From an uncultured Bacilli bacterium (GTDB lineage Bacteria; Bacillota_I; Bacilli_A; RF39; UBA660): a DNA stretch of 37,028 bases. Below are positions 23,353-32,324 of the stretch, one piece after another (positions within the stretch are counted from its first letter, which is position 1; each line of letters opens with the position of its first letter). The notes under the pieces are model-generated. The model saw only the letters and a list, made by a program, of their open reading frames with translations, had not been told where the DNA came from and searched no databases. The DNA lies in contig CALVQY010000014.1 in assembly GCA_944358355.1 (NCBI GenBank), positions 1 to 37,028 on the forward strand. Direction: 5' to 3'. The position numbers were made by a program, and so were the translations under genes.

Positions 23353-23380
23353 ATTATAACGAAAATAGAAATTTTTACAA
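23353..23380 (-). promoter_or_regulatory. Promoter of lon
   Basis: TTGTAA (23375-23380), 16 nt, TATAAT (23353-23358), 30 nt before the lon ATG. No clear CtsR or HrcA (CIRCE) heat-shock operator is visible here. Confidence 0.6.
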
Positions 23381-23401
23381 GAAAAAAGAGAAAAAAATAA
23401 C

Positions 23402-23426
23402 AAAAAAAACAGTGCTTCCACACTGT
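23402..23426 (-). terminator. Terminator after the second pilin-like gene
   Basis: Stem ACAGTG (23421-23426) / CACTGT (23409-23414), 6-nt loop, then T8. Confidence 0.85.
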
Positions 23427-23435
23427 AATTTTATT

Positions 23436-24020
23436 TTATCCAACTACTTGAGAAACTGTACAAGTTCCATTAGTAGCAGTAGCACCTGTTCCTTGACCTT
23501 TATAAAGAGTAATTGTACTATTTGCTGATGGTGAACCACCAGATGCAACACGGTTAGGTTGGAAATTTGTTTCTCCATCAACATCTTTTTCGATTACATG
23601 ATCACGTTCAAGATCTGTCTCTAAGATAACTCCAAAACCATTACCAGCATTATCTTCCATTTGTAGATAATAATCATATTTATCTTGACCAGTACTACTA
23701 CTATTATGAATAATTACATAACTATTATCAGTAAAATCTTGTCCAAATGAGCTTTCATGTGATCCACTTTCTAGAGCGATTGAATTAGTTTTAATAACTA
23801 AACATTGTCCTCTTGCTGGAATATCATAATCACCATTTACAAAACTAAGTCTTGCTGCATTAGCATATTGTAAAGCTGTAGTTCTGAATGTATCCTTTCT
23901 AGCATTTCTAATATAACCTGACATAGCTGTAATAGCTAAAGTCATCAAAATAGCTAAAATGATAATAACTGCTAACAACTCAATTAATGTAAAACCTTTT
24001 TTATTTCTTATTTTTTTCAT
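23436..24020 (-). CDS. Type IV pilin-like protein (prepilin leader)
   Basis: A 194-residue prepilin. The leader MKKIRNKKG is followed by FTLIELLAVIIILAILMTLA, the class III signal cleaved by prepilin peptidase between Gly9 and Phe10, with the conserved Glu at position +5. The hydrophobic helix runs to about residue 35, then a globular domain with cysteines near 77 and 188 that may pair. It would be a pilus or pseudopilus subunit. It has its own strong promoter and terminator. No pilus ATPase, platform protein or peptidase gene is in the window. Confidence 0.9.
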   Translation of the reverse strand: MKKIRNKKGFTLIELLAVIIILAILMTLAITAMSGYIRNARKDTFRTTALQYANAARLSFVNGDYDIPARGQCLVIKTNSIALESGSHESSFGQDFTDNSYVIIHNSSSTGQDKYDYYLQMEDNAGNGFGVILETDLERDHVIEKDVDGETNFQPNRVASGGSPSANSTITLYKGQGTGATATNGTCTVSQVVG

Positions 24021-24046
24021 TTAAATAACCTCCATACTCTATAACA

Positions 24047-24075
24047 ATCATATCAATATTTATTTTTAGTGTCAA
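24047..24075 (-). promoter_or_regulatory. Promoter of the pilin-like gene at 24020
   Basis: TTGACA (24070-24075), 17 nt, TATGAT (24047-24052), with TGA as extended -10. One of the strongest promoters in the window, suggesting abundant expression. Confidence 0.75.
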
Positions 24076-24093
24076 TAACAAAAAACAAAAATA

Positions 24094-24606
24094 CTAACTT
24101 TTTACAATCTTTGTCACTTTATATCCCGATAATTTTGAACCAACAGTAGGTGTAGGAATATTTAAGTCAGAATCTTTAGCAACTAATCTAATAGCATTTT
24201 CTTTATTTAAATCAGATCTAGTTGATAAAGGAACTCCTCTTCTTCCACCATCATAGTTTTCAACTAAAGCTGCCATATAAATATTCTTATTACCACTTCT
24301 AGCTATAACAACATAAGAACTATCTATATCATAATCTCCACCTTCAGGTCCTTGATCAAATTCACTCAAATCTAAAGCTCTTAACAAAATTACTACACAA
24401 TTACCATCAGTAGGTGTAGGAATACTTGTATCACTTCTAAGTTCATATTCTGCTAAAGTAATCATTCTTCTAGCATCTTCTACATATGTAGATTGTTTAT
24501 TCTTATCAATAGTACTCATAACATTAGGAACAGCCACTAACATAATAAGCGCTAAAATCATAATAGTAGCAAGTAACTCAATTAATGTAAAACCTTTTTT
24601 ATTCAT
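24094..24606 (-). CDS. Type IV pilin-like protein (prepilin leader)
   Basis: A 170-residue prepilin starting MNKKG then FTLIELLATIMILALIMLVA, with cleavage after Gly5. The globular part (about 35-170) contains a single cysteine (near 74) and a DSSYVVIARSG stretch that parallels DNSYVIIHNSS in the next gene. The two are paralogues in tandem, but only the leader and one core strand remain similar. An extended -10 (TGT TATAAT, 24641-24646) lies upstream. Confidence 0.88.
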   Translation of the reverse strand: MNKKGFTLIELLATIMILALIMLVAVPNVMSTIDKNKQSTYVEDARRMITLAEYELRSDTSIPTPTDGNCVVILLRALDLSEFDQGPEGGDYDIDSSYVVIARSGNKNIYMAALVENYDGGRRGVPLSTRSDLNKENAIRLVAKDSDLNIPTPTVGSKLSGYKVTKIVKS

Positions 24607-24658
24607 CTAAATAAATCACCACTTCCTTTATCTTTATTTAATTATAACACTGTTTTTA

Positions 24659-25840
24659 TCAAGATAAAATATTTTTTAAATTTTCTTTTTCTAAAAAAGA
24701 TGTACTTGATATATTCTTTCCAAAAATAGAATCATATCTAAAAATAGAAAAACCATCATAATTAGTTAAACTCCTACTCAAACTAACTTCTCTTGCAATA
24801 ATATTGTTATATTCTATCCATTCATTACTACCTTCTTTAGCATAATTATCAACATTACCCGTTTTATAGAAAGCTAAAGCTGGTATTAAGTCTATTCCAT
24901 TAGTAATTAACTCATTCCAAGACTTAACTGTCACTTCAAAAGGCTTTACACTATTTAAAAAACCATAATATACTTGAGGCATTATATAGTCAATATATCC
25001 TTTCTTAGTACAAAAAGTCCTTGTATCTACATAATTACTAGTATAATTATTATCTATATTACCATCAGGAGATATCCCAAAAAGAATATTTTTATCATAG
25101 GATTTAATTAAGTCATAAGTCTTTTTTATTAAAGAGCTTATAACATCAAGTCTAAATTCTTCTAAAGTAATACTATTATTTTTATTTAAAGCTTCACTAT
25201 ACTCTAAACTATCAATATCTTCACTTTTAGGATAGAAATAATCATCAAAGTGAATTCCATCTACATCATAGTTAGTGATTATTTCTTTTATACCATCAAG
25301 AACTAAAGACTCTATCTTACTACTAGCAGGATTATAATATATTCCATTATCAAGTATTTTAACATTATTAGTATTTAACATAGAATAAGCAGGATTATTC
25401 TTACTTATTAATGATATATTAGAAGTATTACTAATTCTATAGGGATTAATCCAAGCATGTATTTCTAAATTATTCTGATGAGCTTTTTTAATAAAGTAAT
25501 CTAAGATATCAAAAGGAAGTTCATCTCCTTCATTATTTACAACACTTCTACTACTAGGAAAAATAGAAGAAGGATATATTGCATCACTAAAGCTTCGAAC
25601 TTGTAAAATAAGCATATTAAACCCAAAGTCTTTCGCTTCTTTTAAAATATTATCAATAGTACTCTTCATATCATTTTGATTTTTACCTCTTAAATTATCA
25701 CCAAGTTCAATATAAGAAATAAAGACTGCTCGCTTCTCCTCATCTTTAAGATTTTCTTTTCTTTCACCATTATCAGGTATAAGAATATAAACTATTAATA
25801 ACAAAAAAATAATAAGTATTAAATAAATTTCTCTTTTCAT
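24659..25840 (-). CDS. GHL10/YngK-type glycoside hydrolase-like secreted protein
   Basis: A 393-residue protein with an N-terminal membrane anchor (4-22) and a TIM-barrel domain of the glycosyl-hydrolase-like 10 family (formerly DUF187). Landmarks are FNMLILQVRSFSDAIYPS (~74-91), LEIHAWINPYR (~125-135), VDGIHFDDYFYP (~192-203) and YIDYIMPQVYYG (~284-295). The acidic residues in HFDDY and the MPQVYYG strand are the expected active-site region. Bacterial members act on cell-wall or surface glycans; substrate unproven. It is displayed outside the membrane. Confidence 0.88.
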   Translation of the reverse strand: MKREIYLILIIFLLLIVYILIPDNGERKENLKDEEKRAVFISYIELGDNLRGKNQNDMKSTIDNILKEAKDFGFNMLILQVRSFSDAIYPSSIFPSSRSVVNNEGDELPFDILDYFIKKAHQNNLEIHAWINPYRISNTSNISLISKNNPAYSMLNTNNVKILDNGIYYNPASSKIESLVLDGIKEIITNYDVDGIHFDDYFYPKSEDIDSLEYSEALNKNNSITLEEFRLDVISSLIKKTYDLIKSYDKNILFGISPDGNIDNNYTSNYVDTRTFCTKKGYIDYIMPQVYYGFLNSVKPFEVTVKSWNELITNGIDLIPALAFYKTGNVDNYAKEGSNEWIEYNNIIAREVSLSRSLTNYDGFSIFRYDSIFGKNISSTSFLEKENLKNILS

Positions 25841-25880
25841 ATACTTATTATATTATTTATAAACTAATTATTTTGTCTAA

Positions 25881-26528
25881 TTAAGAGATACAATCACTGT
25901 TTTTAATAATAAATAATTGATTATCTTTATAAAAAGCATAAAACACATCATCAAGTTTTACTTTTTTACTAGCAAGTAACTCATTAAGCCATTTTTCTTT
26001 TTTCTTTAGTCTTTTTAGCGTCATTTGTTGTACTTTACCATCAAGTATTATTGGCAATGGATATGGTCCACTATTACTAGCATTTTTAGTAAATACTGAT
26101 AATTTACCACTAGTCTCTAGTATTGCATATTCTACTTCTTCAATACTTTTAACTTCTTTAGCACGTAACTGTGTAAGTAAATCTTCTAAATTATAACGTT
26201 GTTTAATCATTTCTTTAAAATTAACTTTACCATTATCTATAATAATTGAAGCTTCTCCATCTAAAAGACTTCTTACTTTATCACTTTTTAAAGATATTTT
26301 AGCAATAAGTATTTGCAATATTACTAATAATGTCGCTGGCAGAAGCATAAGAAAAACACTACTATCATATTTTTCAATACTAATCGCTGCAAGTTCTGCT
26401 ATTAGTATTGAAACTATTAAATCTATTATACTAAGTTCTCCTACTTCTCTTTTACCCATAAAGCGATAAAATATAACAATTACAAAATAAAAGAAAAGAG
26501 TTTTTAAAAGTATAAATAAGTAATCCAT
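25881..26528 (-). CDS. DUF421 (YetF-like) membrane protein
   Basis: About 215 residues: three N-terminal membrane helices (about 3-22, 32-50, 57-77) and the cytoplasmic DUF421 domain (about 80-165: LLDGEASIIIDNGKVNFKEM, then DLLTQLRAKEV and VEYAILETSGKLSVF). YetF-family proteins have been linked to spore membranes and to germination or stress in Bacillus, but biochemical function is unknown. The ATG at 26528 has AGGTGA upstream; the GTG at 26537 belongs to that site. Confidence 0.85.
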   Translation of the reverse strand: MDYLFILLKTLFFYFVIVIFYRFMGKREVGELSIIDLIVSILIAELAAISIEKYDSSVFLMLLPATLLVILQILIAKISLKSDKVRSLLDGEASIIIDNGKVNFKEMIKQRYNLEDLLTQLRAKEVKSIEEVEYAILETSGKLSVFTKNASNSGPYPLPIILDGKVQQMTLKRLKKKEKWLNELLASKKVKLDDVFYAFYKDNQLFIIKNSDCIS

Positions 26529-26562
26529 AATTATCACCTAATAATACTTTTTCCAAAACTTT

Positions 26563-27204
26563 TTATTTTATACCTCTTTTTTCTAAAAGTTCTATTATCT
26601 CTTTATGAATCTCATCCCTAGTTTTCTCTTTGTTATCAATAATACAATCAATTACATCCCAATTATATAGTCCTGCAAGTTCCATATAAGCACGTAATAC
26701 TTTTTCTTGTTTATTATTATTAGAAAAATCAAAAGATAGTTGATTATTATATTTATAAGGCATATTAAGAAGAATTGTATAATCAGGTTTAGGTAGTTTT
26801 AAAAGCCAATACTCTAACTTATCTATCCATTGATACATATAAAATCTATCTTCAGCTTCTTCATATTTACTACCTTGATTAGCCATATTTGAACTAGTAT
26901 ATCGATTAATTACCACGATATAATCTAAGTCAAGATACTTTTTTATTGTTTTAATATTATATTTACGATCAGCCGCTGTATATAAACAGACAAGTTCAGG
27001 GTCTAATGCTTCATAACCTTCAGGAAAAAAATTATTATTACTAAGTACACAGTTTTTAAAGATTTTACCCGTTGGAGTATCATACATAGGAAAAGAAAAC
27101 TCTATCGCTTTTATTCCCTTTTTATTTAAAGATTCTACTAATAATTTACTTTGTGTCTCTTTTCCACTACCTTCTATTCCTTCAATAACAATAATCTTAC
27201 CCAT
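26563..27204 (-). CDS. Thymidylate kinase-like P-loop kinase
   Basis: A 213-residue protein of the dTMP kinase family. The P-loop is GIEGSGKETQ (9-18), with Glu after the lysine where most Tmk have Thr or Ser, as in a clostridial subgroup. The motif NRYTSSNMANQGSK (about 99-112) matches the DRY/H dTMP-binding region of that subgroup, with Asn in place of the usual Asp. It should phosphorylate dTMP or a related deoxynucleotide using ATP. It is 8 nt from the HD-domain gene upstream. Confidence 0.82.
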   Translation of the reverse strand: MGKIIVIEGIEGSGKETQSKLLVESLNKKGIKAIEFSFPMYDTPTGKIFKNCVLSNNNFFPEGYEALDPELVCLYTAADRKYNIKTIKKYLDLDYIVVINRYTSSNMANQGSKYEEAEDRFYMYQWIDKLEYWLLKLPKPDYTILLNMPYKYNNQLSFDFSNNNKQEKVLRAYMELAGLYNWDVIDCIIDNKEKTRDEIHKEIIELLEKRGIK

Positions 27205-27212
27205 AAGCCCTC

Positions 27213-27794
27213 CTATATTTCTATATTATTATGACTATCAAACGGTACTAACAAACATTTACGACTAGCTAAAAAGTCACACATATGGACAAAATTTTGA
27301 TATTTAGTATGAGGCTTCTCTAACACTTCATTACCATTATAATCGACAGTATAATCTCCCATATGAGTCTTAATAGCATCACTTATAAAGGTTGCATCTT
27401 CTAAACTAAGCCCTACTTTTTCATAGTTATCAAGCACTACTTTACTAGCGATTAAAGGATGATCAAAACGAGTATATCTCTCTTCTACAAGTCCTTTTTT
27501 AAAGCCATCATGTAAAAGCAATGCCATAAGCATTAAATCTTTTTCATGAGCAGTATATTTCTTACCAATAGATAAATCACTTAATAACTCATAACCAATC
27601 CTAACAGCTGCTTTAGTATGACGTAAAAGTCCACCTTCCCCTAAAGCATATTTAGGATGATATTTACCAGTAGAAGAAGCTGCTTCCTTAAAGAAATAAT
27701 CTGGTAATAACTCTATTAACTCTACAAGACTCTTTCTTAATGATTCATCTTTTATATAATTTATTTCATCATAAAATATCTCTTTCTTATTCAT
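27213..27794 (-). CDS. HD-domain hydrolase
   Basis: A 193-residue HD-superfamily protein. The metal-binding histidines are visible in LLRHTKAAVRIG (55-66), ALLLHDGFKKG (about 91-101) and DHPLIASKVV. HD proteins hydrolyse phosphomonoesters or phosphodiesters of nucleotides; this one is unassigned. It lies between hemW and the dTMP-kinase-like gene with gaps of about 10 nt, in one operon. Confidence 0.8.
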   Translation of the reverse strand: MNKKEIFYDEINYIKDESLRKSLVELIELLPDYFFKEAASSTGKYHPKYALGEGGLLRHTKAAVRIGYELLSDLSIGKKYTAHEKDLMLMALLLHDGFKKGLVEERYTRFDHPLIASKVVLDNYEKVGLSLEDATFISDAIKTHMGDYTVDYNGNEVLEKPHTKYQNFVHMCDFLASRKCLLVPFDSHNNIEI

Positions 27795-27806
27795 AAATAC
27801 CTCTTT

Positions 27807-28940
27807 CTAATTCATTATATCAAAAGAAACATTTGTTTGTAAAGTCTCAATAAATCTTAACGTAACATCATCTAAAACATAAAAGTACTCTTCACTTACT
27901 TTTAAAGATCTAATATCTTCCTCCAATACTTTATTTTTAACTAGTTCTTTATAATTAAAAAGTTTCTCTATATTAACATTATATTTACTCTTAAACTCTC
28001 TCTTATCAATACCTCTATTAGTTCTAAAAGCTAGCATAATTTCATAAAAGATTTTATCTTTAAGAGTAAGAATCTCTTTATCTAAAACAGTTTTACCCTT
28101 AAGATAATTAGTAATACTTCTAGTATTAGTATATCTAATACTATCTAAATAACCAGAAGCTCCTACACCAAAGCCATAATAATGGAGATTATTCCAATAT
28201 TTTAAATTATGCTTAGATTGATAATTATTTTTAGCAAAATTAGACACTTCGTAATGAATATAATCATTTTCTTTAAGTATTTTAGATATCATATCATACA
28301 TTTCTCTATCTAATGACTTATCTATATTATCAATACCTTTTATTTTTAATTTAGTATTATTTTCTATAATCAAAGAATATGTCGATACATGAGGAACATC
28401 TAATGACAGAATAAAGTCTAAATCCCTCTTTAAGTCATCCAAACTTTCTTCCTTAATAGCATATATTAAATCTACATTTATATTAGTAATACCAACACTT
28501 CTTAAATTATTTATACAAGAGATAACTTTATCTTTACTAGTTCTCCTTTCAAGTACATCTTGCAATTTACTATCAATAGTCTCTACCCCAATACTTACTC
28601 TATTAACACCAAAATCTTTTAGCAATTTAATTTTATCTGAGCTTAAACTATCAACATTAGCTTCCATAGTAATCTCACAGTCTTTACTTAATTTAAAGAC
28701 TTTTAAAATATCAAATAAATATATTAATTCATCTATACTAAGACTACTAGGAGTACCTCCACCAATATATAAAGAGGTAATAACATCTCCTTTATAGTTA
28801 GAGTTTATTTCCTTTTCTAAAGCATTTAAATATCTATTAACATATTCTTTATTATAAAATACTTTACAAAAATCACAATAAGCACAGATTTGCTCACAAA
28901 AAGGAATATGAATATAAACAGCATCTACATTGTTTTTCAT
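27807..28940 (-). CDS. hemW: Radical SAM heme chaperone HemW
   Basis: A 377-residue radical-SAM protein. The cluster motif is HIPFCEQICAYCDFC (12-26), with the C-x3-C-x2-C triad plus the extra cysteine typical of the HemN/HemW group, followed by YIGGGTPSSL. A shortened C-terminal domain (relative to HemN) fits HemW, which delivers heme to respiratory enzymes and is not a coproporphyrinogen dehydrogenase. The ribosome site is weak. It is the first gene of the hemW-HD-kinase-DUF421 run. Confidence 0.9.
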   Translation of the reverse strand: MKNNVDAVYIHIPFCEQICAYCDFCKVFYNKEYVNRYLNALEKEINSNYKGDVITSLYIGGGTPSSLSIDELIYLFDILKVFKLSKDCEITMEANVDSLSSDKIKLLKDFGVNRVSIGVETIDSKLQDVLERRTSKDKVISCINNLRSVGITNINVDLIYAIKEESLDDLKRDLDFILSLDVPHVSTYSLIIENNTKLKIKGIDNIDKSLDREMYDMISKILKENDYIHYEVSNFAKNNYQSKHNLKYWNNLHYYGFGVGASGYLDSIRYTNTRSITNYLKGKTVLDKEILTLKDKIFYEIMLAFRTNRGIDKREFKSKYNVNIEKLFNYKELVKNKVLEEDIRSLKVSEEYFYVLDDVTLRFIETLQTNVSFDIMN

Positions 28941-28969
28941 GAAATCACTTCTTTCTCCTATAGAATACT

Positions 28970-29003
28970 TGAAAAAAGAAAAAGAAGCAAGTAAACGCTT
29001 CTT
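28970..29003 (-). terminator. Terminator after the large surface protein gene
   Basis: AAGAAGC / GCTTCTT stem (28997-29003 and 28982-28988), 8-nt loop, T-rich tail. It overlaps the stop codon at 29002. Confidence 0.75.
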
Positions 29004-30813
29004 AACTTAATTCTAAAGTAAATGGATTTTGTAAAGTACCATCGCCCCCAGTTATTATAACATTTGATTTTAAATTTAAAGCAGGTTTTATTCCATAAGA
29101 CATTAAAGGATTATTATAATTTATATTACCATTTGCATAAACACTACGCATATTAGAATTATTATAAGAAGTTATAGGCCAATAATCTGTATTATTATTA
29201 TATTTATCAAATTGACCTAACATTAATTCTCCAATTCTTAATAATCCTACAGTTGCTATAACAGTATTAGAAGTTAATATATTATCAGTATTATTTGTAT
29301 ATTTAGCTAGTTTATAACTAACACCACTACCAACAGAACCTAAATACCAAGTACTATCTTTTTCAATCATATTATGATAATAACTATCTACATAATCATT
29401 TAAATAATCATTATTAAGAAAACTACCTATAGTATTTGTAGAAGAAAAAGACGTTGTATCACCAAAAGCTATAGTTTTAAAAGTCGAAGAATCTTTTAAA
29501 GGCTCAGCACTGACTATCTTAGTTAAGCCTTCACTTTCATGGCTTACTATTCTATATAAATTATTTTCTCCTGCTCCAAAACTTACATATTCACCACTAT
29601 ATCGACTAGATAACTTTGTTCCAGATAAATTATTATCATTATCTCCTTTTAACCGATAAGGATTATCAATAGTTCCAGAACCTTCAACTACTATTACATC
29701 TTTTTTTAAATTAATCGCTGGTCTTATACCATAAGCATGAGTAACAGAATATGAACTATTAGCTCCAGAAAGATTTATATAATTAACAGAAGTATTATTA
29801 TATGGAGTTAATGTCCACCAAAAAAGTCCATTATTTAAATAACTATCTGTTCCACCATTATTACTAGATTGATACTCATACATATTCAATAATCCTACAG
29901 GTGCTGTTACAACAGACATTCCATTAGGTCTTGTAATATTTCCTAATGCATTACTATCTTCTGTAGCATCCCATATACTATCAGTTACTATAAATTTATC
30001 ATAATCTCTTAAATTACCTAAAAAGCCATCAGCACTAGTATCGTTTAACCATTCTTCCATGTAACTATCTTTAAATTCTGAAGTACTACTAACATTATAT
30101 GGTATAGCGCTAATATTCCATTGTGTTACTAATTTAGCGGTCTTTATTTCATTATTAACAGACACTGCTCTCCATAACTTTCCACTATACCAAATATAAT
30201 TATTTGGCTCTTCTCCTACTATAAAAGTATCAACTCCATCATCATAAATATCTTTATTAGAATCTAAGAGAACATCTGCAACAGATTGATTATACTCTTC
30301 AAATAAATGTCCATTATCAGGTAATGTTAAATCATTATAATCAAGCCCTACATCAACACCTAATTTTATACTTACTTCATCATCACTATTATTTGATACT
30401 ACAATTTTATAAGTATTACTTGAAAAAGAAGAATCATTCTTTTCTAAATTAATACCTTGAGAAGATGGCATATTATTAGTACTAGAATCATTTATATACC
30501 CTGTCTTTACATTATCAGGCAAATTTCCTTCATAATAAAAATTAAATCTCGCAATTCTATTATTAGGATTACTTAGAGTAATAACAAATTGTTTAATAGT
30601 ATTACCATCTATTACCAAAGTATCATTTTCTTCACCATCTATTTTTAATTTATATTCTAAGTTACCAGTTACTATACTTATTGCATTACTTTTTTCTTTA
30701 GATACTGTAAACACTGCATAAGAAAAATAACTTCCTAATATAAACAAAGTAATTATAATCATAACTACTATATATATTTTATTTACCGTTGTTTTTAACA
30801 ATAAATTTTTCAT
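29002..30813 (-). CDS. Secreted surface protein with a duplicated C-terminal domain
   Basis: A 603-residue protein: signal/anchor helix (about 13-35), a beta-rich N-terminal domain (about 36-180) that resembles TasA/CotN-type anchored proteins (SYAVFTVSKEKSNA), and two copies of one domain (about 190-388 and 400-603). Each copy starts with YIWYSGKLWRAVS- or NNLYRIVSHES-like strands and ends in a matching block: IRPAINLKKDVIVVEGSGT versus IKPALNLKSNVIITGGDGT, each followed by NP and a final strand. The domain is of the DUF6273/FISUMP-like type common in gut Bacillota surface proteins. No sortase signal is present. Role unknown; probably adhesion or matrix. Confidence 0.8.
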   Translation of the reverse strand: MKNLLLKTTVNKIYIVVMIIITLFILGSYFSYAVFTVSKEKSNAISIVTGNLEYKLKIDGEENDTLVIDGNTIKQFVITLSNPNNRIARFNFYYEGNLPDNVKTGYINDSSTNNMPSSQGINLEKNDSSFSSNTYKIVVSNNSDDEVSIKLGVDVGLDYNDLTLPDNGHLFEEYNQSVADVLLDSNKDIYDDGVDTFIVGEEPNNYIWYSGKLWRAVSVNNEIKTAKLVTQWNISAIPYNVSSTSEFKDSYMEEWLNDTSADGFLGNLRDYDKFIVTDSIWDATEDSNALGNITRPNGMSVVTAPVGLLNMYEYQSSNNGGTDSYLNNGLFWWTLTPYNNTSVNYINLSGANSSYSVTHAYGIRPAINLKKDVIVVEGSGTIDNPYRLKGDNDNNLSGTKLSSRYSGEYVSFGAGENNLYRIVSHESEGLTKIVSAEPLKDSSTFKTIAFGDTTSFSSTNTIGSFLNNDYLNDYVDSYYHNMIEKDSTWYLGSVGSGVSYKLAKYTNNTDNILTSNTVIATVGLLRIGELMLGQFDKYNNNTDYWPITSYNNSNMRSVYANGNINYNNPLMSYGIKPALNLKSNVIITGGDGTLQNPFTLELS

Positions 30814-30861
30814 AACAAAACTCCTCTCTTTATTAGATAAAAATATAATAGTTAATTCATA

Positions 30862-30993
30862 CTACTCTATTCTTCTAACACAACGAAAGAAAGCATTATT
30901 AATATTTAAACTACCATTTAGGTAATTTAAATACCCCCCCCCAGGTAACCCATTGTAAACACATTTTTTCCATAAATATTGTCCTCTTTTGTT
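30862..30993 (-). pseudogene. C-terminal remnant of another surface protein, with a G9 tract
   Basis: A 43-codon minus-strand frame with no start codon of its own, running NKRGQYLWKKCVYNG, then LPGGGYLNYLNGSL, then NINNAFFRCVRRIE and a stop. The NAFFRCVR ending is typical of extracellular domains in this clade's surface proteins. The frame is preceded by an in-frame TAG, so the body is lost. Three glycines are encoded by a run of nine G (30934-30942), a likely slippage site. Confidence 0.45.
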
Positions 30994-31113
30994 CTACTTT
31001 TAACTACATTAATAATAGCAAATTATTAATTAACAATCAAGTAATTATCTCTATAATTTCTCTAATTATATACTTAATTCTTTATTTACTGCATATATAT
31101 CAAATACAATAAC
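30994..31113. other. Non-coding stretch between ftsZ terminator and surface-protein remnant
   Basis: Apart from the remnant at 30862-30993, the 354-nt gap between the surface protein and ftsZ shows no gene, tRNA or clear promoter here. It is very AT-rich and probably eroded coding sequence. Confidence 0.4.
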
Positions 31114-31144
31114 AAAAAAAGATTCAGATTTTAAAATCTAAATC
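31114..31144 (-). terminator. Terminator of the ftsAZ operon
   Basis: A 12-bp near-perfect palindrome (31121-31144, one U-G pair on the minus strand), followed by T7. Confidence 0.85.
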
Positions 31145-31167
31145 ATAAATTCTCTAAATTTATACTT

Positions 31168-32307
31168 TTAAAAGTTCTTATCTCTTAAGAATGGTGGAAA
31201 ATCATAATCACCATCATCTAATATTTCTCCGTCATCATCATCGCCGTCATCATCAGTATTATTACTACTCATTGCTGCAACATAAGGATTATCTTCTCTA
31301 CTTCTTCTAGTTTGTTGAGCATTATTTGAGAATATTGGCTGTTTAGATTCTCCTTCTTTCTTTTCAAATCCTGTAGCTATTACTGTTACAATAACTTCAT
31401 CAGATAAGTTCTCATTAATAACAGAACCAAAAATTGTATTAATATCATTACCAGATGCTGCTCTAACAACTTCAGCAGCCTGTTCAGCTTCAAACAAAGT
31501 AAGATTAACTCCACCAGTTATATTAATAATAGCATCAGTAGCACCAGTTATACTAGTTTCAAGTAATGGACTAGAAACAGCTTGTTTAGCAGCTTCTATC
31601 GCTCTATCTTCACCCATACCAATACCAATACCAATAATTGCCCTACCAGAATCTTTCATAACTGATTGAACATCAGCAAAATCTAGATTAACAAGACCAA
31701 CAACTGCTATTAAATCTGATATTGATTGAACACCACGACGAAGTACATTATCAACTTCTTTAAATGCTTCTAGCATAGGTGTAGTCTTATCTATAATTTC
31801 TCTTAATCTATCGTTTGGTATTACTATTAAAGTATCTACATGTTTCTCTAACTCTTCTAATCCTTTTAAGGCATTATCCATTCTTTTCTTTCCTTCAAAA
31901 GTAAAAGGTTTAGTAACAATAGCAACTGTTAAAGCTCCTAAAGCTTGAGCTATCTCAGCAACTACAGGTGCTGCTCCAGTACCAGTTCCACCACCCATTC
32001 CACAAGTAATGAAAACCATATCAGCACCAGTTAAAGCATCTTCAATCTCTTTTTTAGACTCTAAAGCTGCTTCTCTACCAATATCAGGCCTACTACCAGC
32101 TCCTAACCCATCAGTAAGATTAGCACCAAGTTGAATTTTAATATCTGCTTTAGAATTATTTAATACTTGTAAATCTGTATTAGCAACTATAAATTCAACA
32201 CCTTTAACACCAGATTCAACCATTCTATTAACAGCATTACCACCGCCACCACCGCAGCCGATTACTTTTATTTTCGCTAATTGATCCATTTCTAGTCCAT
32301 TTCCCAT
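31168..32307 (-). CDS. ftsZ: Cell division protein FtsZ
   Basis: A 379-residue tubulin-like GTPase: [13 protein letters not shown] near residue 18, the GTP signature [10 protein letters not shown] (about 106-115), the T7-loop region LNLDFADV (about 205-212), and an acidic variable linker ending in [13 protein letters not shown], the C-terminal peptide that binds FtsA and other partners. It polymerises into the Z-ring. GGAGG lies upstream; ftsA ends 17 nt before. Confidence 0.98.
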   Translation of the reverse strand: MGNGLEMDQLAKIKVIGCGGGGGNAVNRMVESGVKGVEFIVANTDLQVLNNSKADIKIQLGANLTDGLGAGSRPDIGREAALESKKEIEDALTGADMVFITCGMGGGTGTGAAPVVAEIAQALGALTVAIVTKPFTFEGKKRMDNALKGLEELEKHVDTLIVIPNDRLREIIDKTTPMLEAFKEVDNVLRRGVQSISDLIAVVGLVNLDFADVQSVMKDSGRAIIGIGIGMGEDRAIEAAKQAVSSPLLETSITGATDAIINITGGVNLTLFEAEQAAEVVRAASGNDINTIFGSVINENLSDEVIVTVIATGFEKKEGESKQPIFSNNAQQTRRSREDNPYVAAMSSNNTDDDGDDDDGEILDDGDYDFPPFLRDKNF

Positions 32308-32324
32308 GTTTGCTTCCTCCTTAA

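Noticed and set aside
23324-23400. CtsR or CIRCE heat-shock operator upstream of lon
   Set aside because: No GGTCAAANANNGTCAAA heptad repeat or CIRCE inverted repeat is visible; only a sigma-A-like promoter is supported.
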